Below, piece by piece: positions 1 through 9,255 of a stretch of DNA of 20,465 nucleotides. The position numbers were made by a program, and so were the translations under genes. The stretch spans positions 1 through 20,465 of the forward strand of contig JAUCBJ010008792.1 of NCBI GenBank assembly GCA_032718475.1. The letters are read 5' to 3'. The first letter of the stretch is position 1. Each line of letters begins with the position of its first letter. The notes below the pieces were generated by a model. The model was not told the DNA's origin, searched no databases, and saw only the letters and a list, made by a program, of their open reading frames with translations. Source of the DNA: Nemertoderma westbladi (taxonomy: Eukaryota > Xenacoelomorpha > Nemertodermatida > Nemertodermatidae).

Positions 1-67
1 TCCCAAGAGCAGCTCGCGCGCGAGTTGGACTATAGAAAATTCGCTGCTCGATATACGCAGCGTAATG
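1..67 (+). CDS. Host gene, exon A (5' end outside window)
   Basis: Frame 1 is open from the first base and reads SQEQLARELDYRKFAARYTQ plus RN. It ends at a good donor, AATG|GTACGT, leaving one base (phase 1). The residues are charged and helix-forming, as in a coiled-coil region. The phase fits the exon starting at 927. A second donor, AC|GTATGT at 71/72, would leave phase 2 and could join the strong acceptor at 897-898; that path stops at 1062-1064 and would make an alternative short C-terminus. The exon is small and cut by the window edge, so the call depends on its agreement with the later exons. Confidence 0.5.
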
Positions 68-926
68 GTACGTATGTGGTCTTCTTAACTACTGGTCATC
101 CTATCGATTTACACAATACGGACTATGTCGACTATATATCCTGCCCAGCGGAGTCGGAACCATAAACTGAAATTCGAATGCGAAAATTCTATTCGAAATC
201 GACTCGAAAGAAAAGACACTAAAGAAACAAATGGACGCGGTAACTCCAACGTATAATTGGAATTCTTGATAGAAGCATTGTAACAACAAATAAATATCAC
301 CCGCGTTTCCCCTACCAGACGTGCGTCTTTGGTATTATTACGATAAATGTCCTAGACCCAGCCAATAAACGGAAAGACATAAACCTCCACGGAAACGTCG
401 TGTTAAACACAGTTGTGTTCGTTATATTTACTGGAGTTTCGAGCGAAACTTGTTTGACGTATCACCTATGCTCACTCGGCTCTAACGATCCTAGAGTAAA
501 CCTACGATCAGAGTCCCGGAGTACTCGGTCAAACCTCCTCATTCCTTAGTTGGACCTCAGACCTGCGATCCTGGTGGTGTCGCGGATCCTCGCGGACGGT
601 ATTCACTGTTCAAGATCTAGTGCTACCCTAACAATTAATCGGTAACACTCCGACAGTGATTTCTAGCTAGCCGCCCATCTTACCTAGCTGGATTATGACG
701 CAGACACCTAATATCATTATCCAACCGTATGGTCGTCCCGTTTAACGCGATACAACCCTTCATCAAAGTGAAGGAGAGCGTTGTACGAAACGAGTTAAAC
801 GCTATTCTATAAAGATCAAAAAAGAAACCTGCGTTTGTTCAGATAAACGTAAGTTATAACAGTAAGTCCAATCGATAAACGAATTGTCTTTATCTCAGTT
901 CGATTGTGAAATCCAAAATCTCTAAG
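68..926 (+). other. Intron of host gene, no other gene seen
   Basis: No plus-strand ORF of note lies here. The minus-strand ORFs near 101-300 are short, overlap each other and show no motif. The 3' end has a strong acceptor-like TCTTTATCTCAG ending at 898 and a weaker tandem AAGAAG acceptor at 924-929. Only the AAGAAG site keeps the favoured reading frame open. Confidence 0.4.
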
Positions 927-1108
927 AAGATATCGCACTTAGACAACCCCATTCTCTGCGAGAGTTTTTGGATGAACGTATCCAGCTACGAGCGGAGGAA
1001 AATCAGCTCGAGGAGAAGCATATCGAAACGGCGGATACCCCGACCACAATCCTACACCTTCTGATGCAATCATATTGCACCCTTCACCCAGGAGTTATGG
1101 CCCTCCTA
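927..1108 (+). CDS. Host gene, exon B
   Basis: After the phase-1 base from exon A, this frame reads an amphipathic charged stretch (LREFLDERIQLRAEENQLEE, about positions 956-1015), then TPTTILHLLMQSY and HPGVMALL. It ends at donor CTA|GTAAAG in phase 0, which matches the next exon. The frame stays open past the donor to 1321, but the composition then becomes hydrophobic and unlike a gene. Start 927 or 930 are both possible at the tandem acceptor AAGAAG and differ by one residue. Competing frames exist: one from 899 closes at 1062, and one closes at 1189 with a basic tail. I prefer this frame because its phases fit on both sides. Confidence 0.5.
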
Positions 1109-2563
1109 GTAAAGTGGCTCCCCCCAAAGAGAAAAAGACTCTTGCTAGCCTCAAAAAACTGCGTAAACGCCGTCTGCGTAAGAAAGACTAACTGTTTAGA
1201 GTATCTTTATGTTTTAGAAACTGTGATTTTTATATTTTATAGACTGAAAATCCCATTTTCTGGGAGCGGTGTAAAAGCTTTTACTGAATTGTCCGGTTAT
1301 TTTTCCTTATTTTTCCCGTAAAGTACTCTGTAGTTGGTTTACCAGGCATAAAAAGGCCGTGTCCTTGCTGTACTGGTGTTTTAGCGGACATAAGAGCTAT
1401 TTCTTCTGTATTTGTACTTTAGAGGACATAATCCGTAATTCCGTGACGTAAAAGCTCGATACTCTTGAAAACAGTGTCGCTACCATGACGACAGCTAGCA
1501 GCTGATATTGCCACGTCGACGTTTCTTTGTTTCTCTGTTCTCTCGTTGTTCAGGTTGACCAATCAGAGCGTTTGTTGTCTTTGTGTTGGAGGTATATACA
1601 GAAACTCAGTAGTTCAGTGTTATGTTTTTGCCCAGAAGCCTAAGAACCGGCTTTGGCACCTCCGTGTTTTAGTTTTTAGTCTTACACTAGTAGGTTTAAT
1701 TATAAAGGGCATATATCCTTTAACCTACCTGACTAATGGAATCACTGCTAACTGATCATACATACTGACTGCTGAAACATTGCAAACTCATAACAATCGG
1801 TGTTTTCATTGTTGTTTTATACTGCTATTTACCGTCAGTTCTTCATAATATGGTTGATGAATAATTATATTTGGAATAACGATAAATAACCCCGAAACCC
1901 AATATTCTTGATATACCGAAGGTAAGAGAGAAGGGTTACAGATAAACGATTGTGACTTATGTTAAAGTGGTTTGAAGTGCATCTAATGTTATTTGATAGA
2001 CCCTACATGAGTCAGTCTGTGTTCCTTTTATATGTGACTAAAATCAGTGAAGATTGGCAGATTAGTGTGCAGTATTGTGCAGCATTGTGTATGAGTGAGT
2101 CTGTTAAAGAAGCAATTCCTAAAGAATGCGCCATATATGTGAATTATAATTAAGCCATATCGTTGTGAGTAGTTTAAGTCATAACTCTGTTTAAGTAGAT
2201 AAAGCGCCACGTCCTAAAGGAACTGTTAATATTACCTAAGGTGAATAATATTGTCAGAGATTATATAATAATGTCAGTCGAATAATACATTAGGCTTACA
2301 TAGCAACAAAATTAAACCGTCGAACCCAATCTCCCGGGAATATCCAGCGGGTGAATGGTCGCGCACGGATTGGTTTCGACTAGTGTAGTGAATCAAATAC
2401 TTGTCATAGGCTAAAAAGCGATTTAATATCTAGAAGACATCTTAATTTGGTGGGTTAAACTGCCAAAGGTCTGAAAGCGCGAACAGCAGTCTCTCTACAC
2501 ATGACCACTACAGTCGTCTAAAATGTGGAATAGCGACCCATTATATTATATTTACCTCTTTAG
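1109..2563 (+). other. Intron of host gene, no other gene seen
   Basis: AT-rich sequence with several 60-70-codon chance ORFs (1546-1755, 1959-2153, 2028-2210 minus) and no recognisable motif or splice-consistent coding segment. The 3' end is a good acceptor, TTTACCTCTTTAG, ending at 2563. Confidence 0.45.
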
Positions 2564-2701
2564 TTGGCACAGCGTTTGTATCCATGGCGGTGTTTCCATG
2601 GCAACCACGGAATGTTTCCCGTATCCGGTTTGCCTCCCCGCTACGACATTGGTTATTACGTTCCGCTGTGTTTCTCGGGTTTGCGATTTGTCGATAGACA
2701 G
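2564..2701 (+). CDS. Host gene, exon C
   Basis: This 138-nt exon (46 codons) starts and ends in phase 0, between acceptor CTCTTTAG and donor CAG|GTGAGT, which is close to the ideal donor. It reads LAQRLYPWR, then a Gly/His/Pro-rich stretch, then DIGYYVPLCFSGLRFVDRQ. Joining it to the next exon gives RFVDRQ-VANAEILAVSLL, a smooth amphipathic helix. The exon contains the palindrome GTTTCCATGGCAAC at 2592-2605, which also matches the RFX X-box consensus. I do not recognise a named domain. Confidence 0.6.
2592..2605. promoter_or_regulatory. X-box-like RFX site
   Basis: GTTTCCATGGCAAC fits the X-box pattern GTTNCC-AT-GGNAAC with both half-sites intact. RFX factors use such sites to drive ciliary genes. 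It lies within a predicted coding exon, so it may be a chance match. A near match, GTTACCATGGTTAC, lies at 3985-3998, just inside the next intron. Confidence 0.25.
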
Positions 2702-2862
2702 GTGAGTTCCATGTCTTTTGCTATTGGCTACTTATTGTTAATGGAGACTGCCCATTGGATGTTATGTAATTAATTGTTAGTTTCTTCCAATCATTGACTA
2801 ATTGATAATTGGGGAGAGGCACGTGGGTCAACAATACACCATGCAGGTACCATTAACCTGCA

Positions 2863-2907
2863 GTATTACACTATCTGTGTGTATTACACTATCTGTGTGT
2901 ATTACAC
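2863..2907. repeat. Short 18-bp tandem repeat
   Basis: Two and a half copies of GTATTACACTATCTGTGT lie head to tail within the intron between exons C and D. They look like a simple local duplication with no evident function. Confidence 0.8.
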
Positions 2908-3149
2908 GCTACCTACCTCCTACATACTCTACATCCTACATACTGTACATGTTGAATATCTAACTTTGTAACTCGAGAACGGTTAGTCTAGATTTTTATT
3001 TTATTAACCATTCAACAAATTTTGAATGGTACATATAGGAGGAAAGGTATAATAGGTACTATGTTTGTCTGTCTGTAGAGCAAAAGATACTTCAAATGTA
3101 ATAAATGTGCAACAGCTTGATTTGTTTCTAAATTTTACCTAAATAGTTT

Positions 3150-3757
3150 TGTTGTTTATTTACAGGTAGTTACTGTAAGGCGTTAATTACATGTTGTTCG
3201 TCGTTGTTTAGTTTAGTTTTCTTAGAGGTCGCTAAAGCGTTGTGAACTTCGTTGTTTACTTTCAGGTTGTTAAATACAGTGTTTACTTTTGTTAATAACT
3301 TTTAGTTCGCTAAGACGTTGTTGACTTTTTTGTTAATAACTTATAGTTCGCTATAGCGTTGTTTACTTTCAGTTTGATAAGCTGATGTTTATTTATACAG
3401 TAGGTCGCGAAGACGTTGTTTACTTTCAGTTTGTAGAGATGTTGTTTACTGTTGTTAATAACTTATAGTTCGCTAAGGCGTTGTTTACTTTTTTGTTAAT
3501 AACTTTTAGTTCGCTAAGGCGTTGTTTACTTTTTTGTTAATAACTTTTAGTTCGCTAAGGCGTTGTTTACTTTCAGTTTCTAAAGATGTTGTTTACTTAC
3601 AGGTTGCTAAGCTGTTGTTTATTTATAGTTCGCTAAGGCGTTGTTTACTATTGTTAATAACTTATAATTCGCTAATGCGTTACTTTCAGTTTGATAAGCT
3701 GTTGTTTATTTATACAGTAGGTCGCTAAGACGTTGTTTACTTTCAGGTCGCTAACGC
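3150..3757 (+). repeat. Minisatellite built from the exon D splice acceptor
   Basis: About 600 bp of mixed units (41 bp in the cleanest stretch, 3509-3550) share GTTGTTTACTTTCAG or TTAATAACTTTTAG followed by TTCGCTAAGGCG-like sequence. The last unit is the real boundary TTACTTTCAG|GTCGCTAACG of exon D. The array therefore repeats the pyrimidine tract, the AG and the first exon bases about 15 times. Units differ by substitutions and small indels, so the array is not new. The exon frame meets TAA at 3726-3728, so use of any upstream AG would bring in a stop. Confidence 0.8.
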
Positions 3758-3980
3758 AGAGATTCTAGCAGTCAGTCTCCTAATGGAAGACGTTTTATCC
3801 TGTGGTATACCGGACTACGTACATGTTGTACCGGACACTTACGGCATCGGAGTTGCGCACTCTGAGTCTGGCGTCGCAGGTATGGCCACACCCAGTGGAA
3901 CCGGAAGTAGCCGCGCTGTGTCCCCAATGACGTCACCGCGGTCGTCTGTTGGAAGACTATCGGACAGGAGCGACGCAAAG
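3747..3980 (+). CDS. Host gene, exon D
   Basis: A 234-nt exon (78 codons), phase 0 at both ends, between TTACTTTCAG and AAG|GTGAGT. It begins VANAEILAVSLLMEDVLSCG, continues IPDYVHVVPDTYG, and then turns into a Ser/Gly/Pro-rich low-complexity linker (SGTGSSRAVSPMTSPRSSVG) ending SDRSDAK. The start looks like a continuation of a helix from exon C; the linker is probably disordered. It is GC-richer than its flanks, as expected of coding DNA. The acceptor is the last unit of a minisatellite. Function is unknown. Confidence 0.7.
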
Positions 3981-4182
3981 GTGAGTTACCATGGTTACTG
4001 AGTTACCTTTGTTACTCAGTTATCAGAAAAGATTTAGTTATTCTATTATATTATTATATTAAATTAGTTATTCTATTATATTAATTTTTAAATTATTATT
4101 AAATTATATATTTACTCATATTATATTATATATTGTTTATTAAATTTATTTGTACATCTGAAGATGTTTATTCAATTTTTAG

Positions 4183-4452
4183 ACGCCGCCTTTGTCTTTG
4201 AAACTGGTTGCGCGTGAGGCAATGTCCCGCGTACGTCAACCTTACGCTTCTTATACTCTCCTCAAGTCATTTCTCCTGCTGTGGAAACGGGTGGAAGTGT
4301 TCAAACGGGACTGGGGTCTAAGGAAACTGGGCTGCGAACATCTAAACTCGGTCTCCTTGAACAGACAGTTCCTACGGGTTTATAAGGAAGATATACTCTA
4401 TCCTACAATGAGGAGCATAGCGAAGCGATTCGGTCAGGCAGAACGGTTTGGG
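4183..4452 (+). CDS. Host gene, exon E
   Basis: A 270-nt exon (90 codons), phase 0 at both ends, with acceptor TTCAATTTTTAG and donor GGG|GTTAGT. It encodes SYTLLKSFLLLWKRVEVFKR, then DWGLRKLGCEHLNSVSLNRQ, then FLRVYKEDILYPTMRSIAKR. This is a compact helical domain rich in conserved-looking Trp, Arg and Leu. The arrangement recalls the CCDC162/DUF4549-type proteins, but that rests on memory of the family and is uncertain. Reading on past the donor gives a stop two codons later. The next compatible exon is 8.3 kb away at 12786. Confidence 0.7.
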
Positions 4453-4635
4453 GTTAGTTAATTTATATGTTAGTTAATTTACTGTATTTATGTTTTCATA
4501 ATGTTCTATAATGTCACCTTGTAAATAAATACGTTTAAATTTAACTTAAAAAAATATTTTCGCCGAAAAAAATTCAAATTTGAAATGTTTCCCCATTCCA
4601 CTTCCCGGGCAAGCGGCCGATTCGAATTATGTGTT

Positions 4636-4824
4636 ACTACCAACTACTGTATCAAAGTACCAAACACATTTTTATTGGCTACTTTTTTTATGTGACACGA
4701 AAATCCACCTACTGTACAATCTACATGTACTTAGATAAAATGGAAAAAGTAAAAGTACATAGTACATAGCACTGTAATCTCTTTAAGCCAATAGGAACAA
4801 AGTTACTATCGTTTAGTTGGTAGT
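4636..4824. mobile_element. Candidate 189-bp MITE
   Basis: Perfect 11-bp terminal inverted repeats (ACTACCAACTA at 4636-4646 and its complement at 4814-4824) enclose a partly symmetric AT-rich body. An internal ATTGGCT at 4674 pairs with AGCCAAT at 4786. There is no coding capacity. I could not find a convincing target-site duplication, so the superfamily is unassigned. Confidence 0.4.
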
Positions 4825-5418
4825 CGTTATTGATCCATGTGAGTATACCAGATTTTCTGCTGTTATATTTCACTTTGCAGTTTACCCCCTTGTGAAGAAT
4901 GCCAGGTTTTCACAAAAACCCAGATTGCAGAAGAAGGGCTGAATCTAATCAAAACAATAAACGTATTAGTATCTGTACTGTCTATAAAATAGAAATAAAC
5001 GCTATAAAAAACAATACAAATTCTTCATATATAAAATTTCAATATAATTTTCGTTAGCCTTCGGTTAGGCCTACTGCAATACAACAGTACACTATTGCTG
5101 TATTGTCAGAAGGTTACCTAGGTACTGTTATTGGTGTATGCATGCGGTGTGAAAACAGCATGTGCAGATGTGTGTAGGAGACGTTTAGAATCTTTGATCT
5201 TTATACTGTTATACCAGTATACTGTTAGCTACAAGCTAGCTGCTTGGAGTGTATACGAATTACTGAATTAGGGGCTTAGGGGTACCTGGGTCCTGGGGTA
5301 GGCCTATTTAGCGGTAGCAGCTAGCAGATCTGCACGTAGGCAATAGCTTCTACTGTACTTATCTGATCTACAGATCTAGGTGTACCTGTTTACTGGTTTA
5401 CTTTCTAACGTTTCGTTA

Positions 5419-5425
5419 CTCTTTT
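5419..5425 (+). promoter_or_regulatory. Possible TOP transcription start for RPLP2
   Basis: CTCTTTT is a C followed by six pyrimidines, 46 nt before the RPLP2 start codon, as expected for a 5' terminal oligopyrimidine mRNA. A second candidate, CCTCTT, lies at 5445-5450. The transcription start itself cannot be seen from sequence. Confidence 0.3.
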
Positions 5426-5464
5426 GCTGTACATTGTTTCGTGTCCTCTTATTGGGCTTAAACC

Positions 5465-5800
5465 ATGCGTTACGTGGCAGCATACCTGTTGGCCGTCCTC
5501 GGTGGAAATGAATCGCCCACGGCCAGCAATATTAAAACCATCCTGGATTCCGTCGCCATCGAGGTGGACGATACAAAGCTGAATAAAGTCATCAGCGAGT
5601 TGAAAGGCAAAGATCTACCGGAGTTGATCGAGGCTGGTCGAGGTAAACTCTCGTCTATGCCGTCGGGAGGTGGATCCGCTGCGGCGGGTGCAGGGACGGC
5701 CGCTGGGGGCGCACCGGCCGCCGAGGAAAAGAAAGAGGAGAAAAAGGTTGAAGAAGAGGAAGAATCGGATGATGATATGGGATTCGGGTTGTTCGATTAA
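5465..5800 (+). CDS. RPLP2: 60S acidic ribosomal protein P2
   Basis: Complete 111-residue ORF, the normal P2 length. The N-terminus [14 protein letters not shown] and the following [13 protein letters not shown] are the dimerisation domain (about residues 1-65). Residues 66-84 form the Gly/Ala hinge, and the protein ends with the acidic tail [14 protein letters not shown] and the universal [12 protein letters not shown]2 pairs with P1 on uL10 to form the ribosomal stalk that recruits elongation factors. The ORF has no intron, whereas many animal RPLP2 genes do. No disabling changes are seen, so it looks functional. A 36-bp tail duplication follows the stop. It lies inside the large host-gene intron on the same strand. 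Confidence 0.95.
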   Translation: MRYVAAYLLAVLGGNESPTASNIKTILDSVAIEVDDTKLNKVISELKGKDLPELIEAGRGKLSSMPSGGGSAAAGAGTAAGGAPAAEEKKEEKKVEEEEESDDDMGFGLFD

Positions 5801-5835
5801 TCGGATGATGATACGGGCTTCAGGTTGTTCGATTA
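5764..5835 (+). repeat. Tandem duplication of the RPLP2 3' coding end
   Basis: A 36-bp unit at 5764-5799, which encodes the [11 protein letters not shown] tail and most of the stop, is repeated at 5800-5835 with three substitutions. The second copy lies after the stop and would read SDDDTGFRLFD, so it is a coding fossil in the 3' UTR. Confidence 0.9.
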
Positions 5836-6545
5836 ATCGGATCGGGTACATTGTTCAGGCATAACAAGATGTTAAACTTGATTACTCGCGAGCGTTATAT
5901 AGATTTGTTTTCATCTTAATTGTGTGTTTATTTGTGCGACGGTAATATAATTCCTATACCGTTTGACTTTATCAATTATACTAATAGTGAGTAGTTTCTC
6001 ACACAAAAACCTATAATTATCTTTATAGCAGTATAGTGCTGCACATATATGCCGTTTTTTCACTGAACCTTGCATGGGAGTATATACCGGTAGTAATTGT
6101 TGACGGTGATTTTGTTAGGAACTTTTATTGTGATCAATCCGACTAATGCCCAGCTGGCATCATTGGGGGCATTTCATCCAAAATGTCCTCAACAAGGGAA
6201 TTTTTTCCAAAATAGTTGTTATTTAATCTAGGGCAGATTTTTATCAAGATTCCAAATTTAAAAAACTTTTAGCAAGATCTCTCTTACTTCTCGAGATATG
6301 GCTGTCTGACAATTTGACTGTCGGTCTGTCCGTCAGTATGTCTGTCCGTCAATAGAAAGCATACTATCATATTACTATCTATCTAAAAAATTCCCTATAT
6401 GGGTTTTCGAGGTAGGTGACTTCATTTCTGATGTCATTATTCGCATTTGGCCTCGTCGTTTCTGTTTGCATGCCTGTCAGTCTGTCCGTCAAAATATAAC
6501 CGACAGCGTGACAGCCAACAATACAATTTGGAAGTCATCAAATTA

Positions 6546-6645
6546 AGGATGTGCCGGATTGACTATTTTCAAACCGGCCAGGCCGGAGCCGGATTCGTAA
6601 AAAAAATCCGGCCGGAATTCCGGCCAAGCCGGATTTTTTTTATAT
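6546..6645. mobile_element. CCGG-rich palindromic end of a hAT-like element
   Basis: The sequence holds several GCCGGA/CCGGCC copies, a perfect 16-bp palindrome GGCCGGAATTCCGGCC at 6610-6625, and A8/T8 tracts flanking a CCGGCC core. Subterminal CCGG-rich repeats of this kind occur in many hAT elements. A hAT transposase fragment lies 200 bp downstream, and another AAATCCGGCC lies near 7384. Exact ends and target-site duplication were not found. Confidence 0.4.
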
Positions 6646-6853
6646 ATCACCACTTTTTTCTTTGAAACAGCTATATGGTACCTTTGTGCATGAACAGAAA
6701 TGGAGGGAGGGAGGCTACCGCGTCATTTGGTCCTTTGGGCGTTAGTTACTGCATTGATAGATAACGTGCTGGATCATTATCATGATAAGGACTTTGACTT
6801 TAATAAGAATTCAGAAGTAGATTAGTAAGTATATGTCAATTATCCCAACTAAA

Positions 6854-7041
6854 CGGGACGAGAAGAGTGTTTTGCGTTGGTTGACTGCAAATAAGGAATC
6901 ATTTTCTAATTTACAAATACTTGTACATATACTGTATTTAGTATCACCAGCGTCTTCAATTTATTCCGAGCGAATATTTTTGTAGAGGTCTCAATTTACA
7001 ACAAACCTAGCTAGAGCAAACATCAACGCTTGCGCTCTGGG
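6854..7041 (+). pseudogene. hAT transposase C-terminal fragment
   Basis: This frame reads WLTANKESFSNLQILVHI, then LYLVSPASSIYSERIFL, a stop at the next codon, then RSQFTTNLARANINACALG. The W-x-x-N-x-x-x-F and PASS-x-x-SERIF signatures belong to the C-terminal dimerisation region of hAT transposases. The rest of the transposase is missing and an in-frame stop interrupts the motif, so it is a dead relic. No flanking host coding sequence is affected, because it sits deep in an intron. Confidence 0.7.
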
Positions 7042-7489
7042 ACAATATAATAATTATTGAATAGTTATAAATAGTATATGGGTATTCTATACATGGAGTG
7101 TTAGTGAAGCTGAGCCCAACCCAATACAAATATTCTTGGTAAAAAGTAGTCAGTCAGCTCAGCATGTAAATAGTCACAAATGATAGCGCTTCTTTAGACC
7201 CTATCATATTCATAATATGAATGAATATGGTACAAACTATGAAAAAATTGTATTGTATTCCTTTGTATTTGTTTAAATTGCTTATGTTTAAATTTGTTTC
7301 AATTTAAAAGAAGATTTATTTTGATGTTTTTTTCGAAAATTTACATTAATTGTAAATTTTGTCAACAATTCGTTGAAATTGAAATCCGGCCAAAAAATTG
7401 TAATATCCTCGATGAAATCTAACTAAACTTAGTACACATGTTGTTTGGCAAAAGTTTATTAATTTTCCAAGTAGAATTTGCGTAGGGCC

Positions 7490-7970
7490 TTCAGGACGAG
7501 CGCAACGAGGCTAATGAAGGAGACGATTATTGTGTTGACTATACTCATAAACAACCTGGTTTTAGCACCGGCATATTGGACGATATGACATTTTGACAGA
7601 TGTACAGGATGAGTGGAACGAAGGTTGTAATGAAGACGAGTCTGTGTTGACAATGCTATTAATTAATAACTAGAATTGTTTTGACATACTTGTAACTCAC
7701 ATGGGTTAACATATTGGACTATAAGTCATTTTATCCAAACTGATAATGGAATGCTGTATGGTATATATTTGGTGACCAGGTTGTGCAGGACGAACGCAAC
7801 GAGTTTTACAGTGGATACGAGTATCCATCTGCCATACATCAGCAGTTACTCGCACAGTTTCGAGACTATGCATAGTTATAAAGGTCGTCAGTCTGCGTTT
7901 AAGAAAACAATTTCGAGAGAAAACAGGACGAGCGCAACGAGGTTAATGAAGGAGACGAGTATTGTAAAAC
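7490..7970. repeat. Degenerate repeats around CAGGACGAGCGCAACGAGG
   Basis: Four related blocks begin near 7491, 7606, 7786 and 7924. The two best (7491 and 7924) share CAGGACGAGCGCAACGAGG followed by TTAATGAAGGAGACGA-like sequence over about 45 bp. The other two are more diverged. Short ORFs on both strands here (7459-7653 minus, 7751-8008 plus) are by-products. Origin unknown; possibly a decayed minisatellite or transposon. Confidence 0.6.
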
Positions 7971-8008
7971 TCCTAAATGTCATACTTAACTTAAATAGCC
8001 CTAGTTAG

Positions 8009-8288
8009 AAGGTTTACAAATGACAGTTAAAGCGTGTAAGGGCAAACTGAAATGGAACTGTTTTTTTACAACCAGTTTTACGCAAACTGAAAGCATAGCA
8101 CTCATTGATATTTTGGGAATTACCTTTTCGTATATCTAATAGAGGTTAGTATATAAGCTCTCGTGCTGCGCAAATGCCCCACAACGTGTAATATCCCGTC
8201 GAGATGATAAAACTTTCCTACAGTTTCGTACGTTGATGTACTAGTTTTACTTAAGAAGGTTTATTCTTAATTCTAATATACAGTACAG

Positions 8289-8323
<35 letters not shown>

Positions 8324-9210
8324 CTACCAGCTGCTGACAGTTGTTTATTGGCTCTACTGGCCTTCGGAGTTACTCTACTTAGATTCTTGTCTTTGTGAAT
8401 TAACAATGATATCAACTTAGATTAGGTAATGGAAAGGAGCAGATTACAGTGACACGTTATTCGAACAAAACAATAACTACTGTAACTCTATTAAAATGAA
8501 TCGGAATAAAAGAGTGTACAAAAAGCTGTGCTTTTATTCCACAAAGAAGAACCTTCCTTCAAAGGACTATTTGAAAAAACCTCTCAACATTATATAGATC
8601 ATAGTTACTCTACTGACTACTGCTCTAGTGTTGCCCAGACAGCTTTAATTAAAGAAACAAGCCAATGGGAGAGGTACAAATTACTACTCATCTACAGTAC
8701 TGGATAGTTGGCAATTTTGATTGGGTGACTGGTCTATGATGCACCCGAGTGTGGGCTCCTCTCCTCATGTTTCAGTATTTTCATTATGTTGTTGCTGTGT
8801 CAAAAGTCCAACAACAGGAAGAATACAACACAAGTAGGTACCGGTACTGTTGTATGATAATTCAAATTAAATTACTCAAAATTGTCTGGCTTTCAAAAAT
8901 TAATTATTAGGTTAATTATTATATAATTATAAGTAATTATTAGATTAATTAATTCATTTTTTCCGGTCCATTTGCTATAGAGTTGAATCATCCTTAGTCC
9001 TGTTTAATTACTTAATAATTTATACAATCTATGGATGTTAAACACATATACAATAATTATTAGGTATATTTCATTTAGATACCGCGCTTCCGGTCAGCCT
9101 GTACCGGTATTAAATGTTGTAATCAATATATCGGTAGCCTACTGTACACGAGTAGTGGAGTAGACATACTGTCAGTAGTCATAGTCAGGTAGTACAGTAC
9201 CTGTATCTTA
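8009..9210. other. Intergenic/intronic AT-rich stretch with poly-C tract
   Basis: No coding segment is evident. The region contains a run of 29 C at 8292-8320 and otherwise unremarkable AT-rich sequence. The ENTR1-like promoter must lie near the 3' end, but no core element can be named. Confidence 0.5.
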
Positions 9211-9255
9211 ATGGTAGTTGGCCTACCAGTACACAGTCGACTCTATGTCTATGGC

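Noticed and set aside
6300-6495. Recurring TCTGTCCGTCA phrases
   Set aside because: A loose low-complexity cluster with no regular period or inverted partner.
8292-8320. 29-C run, and other C/G runs at about 13290-13309, 10590-10605 and 18161-18171
   Set aside because: Simple homopolymers, prone to sequencing error; no associated structure beyond possible i-motif or G-quadruplex formation.
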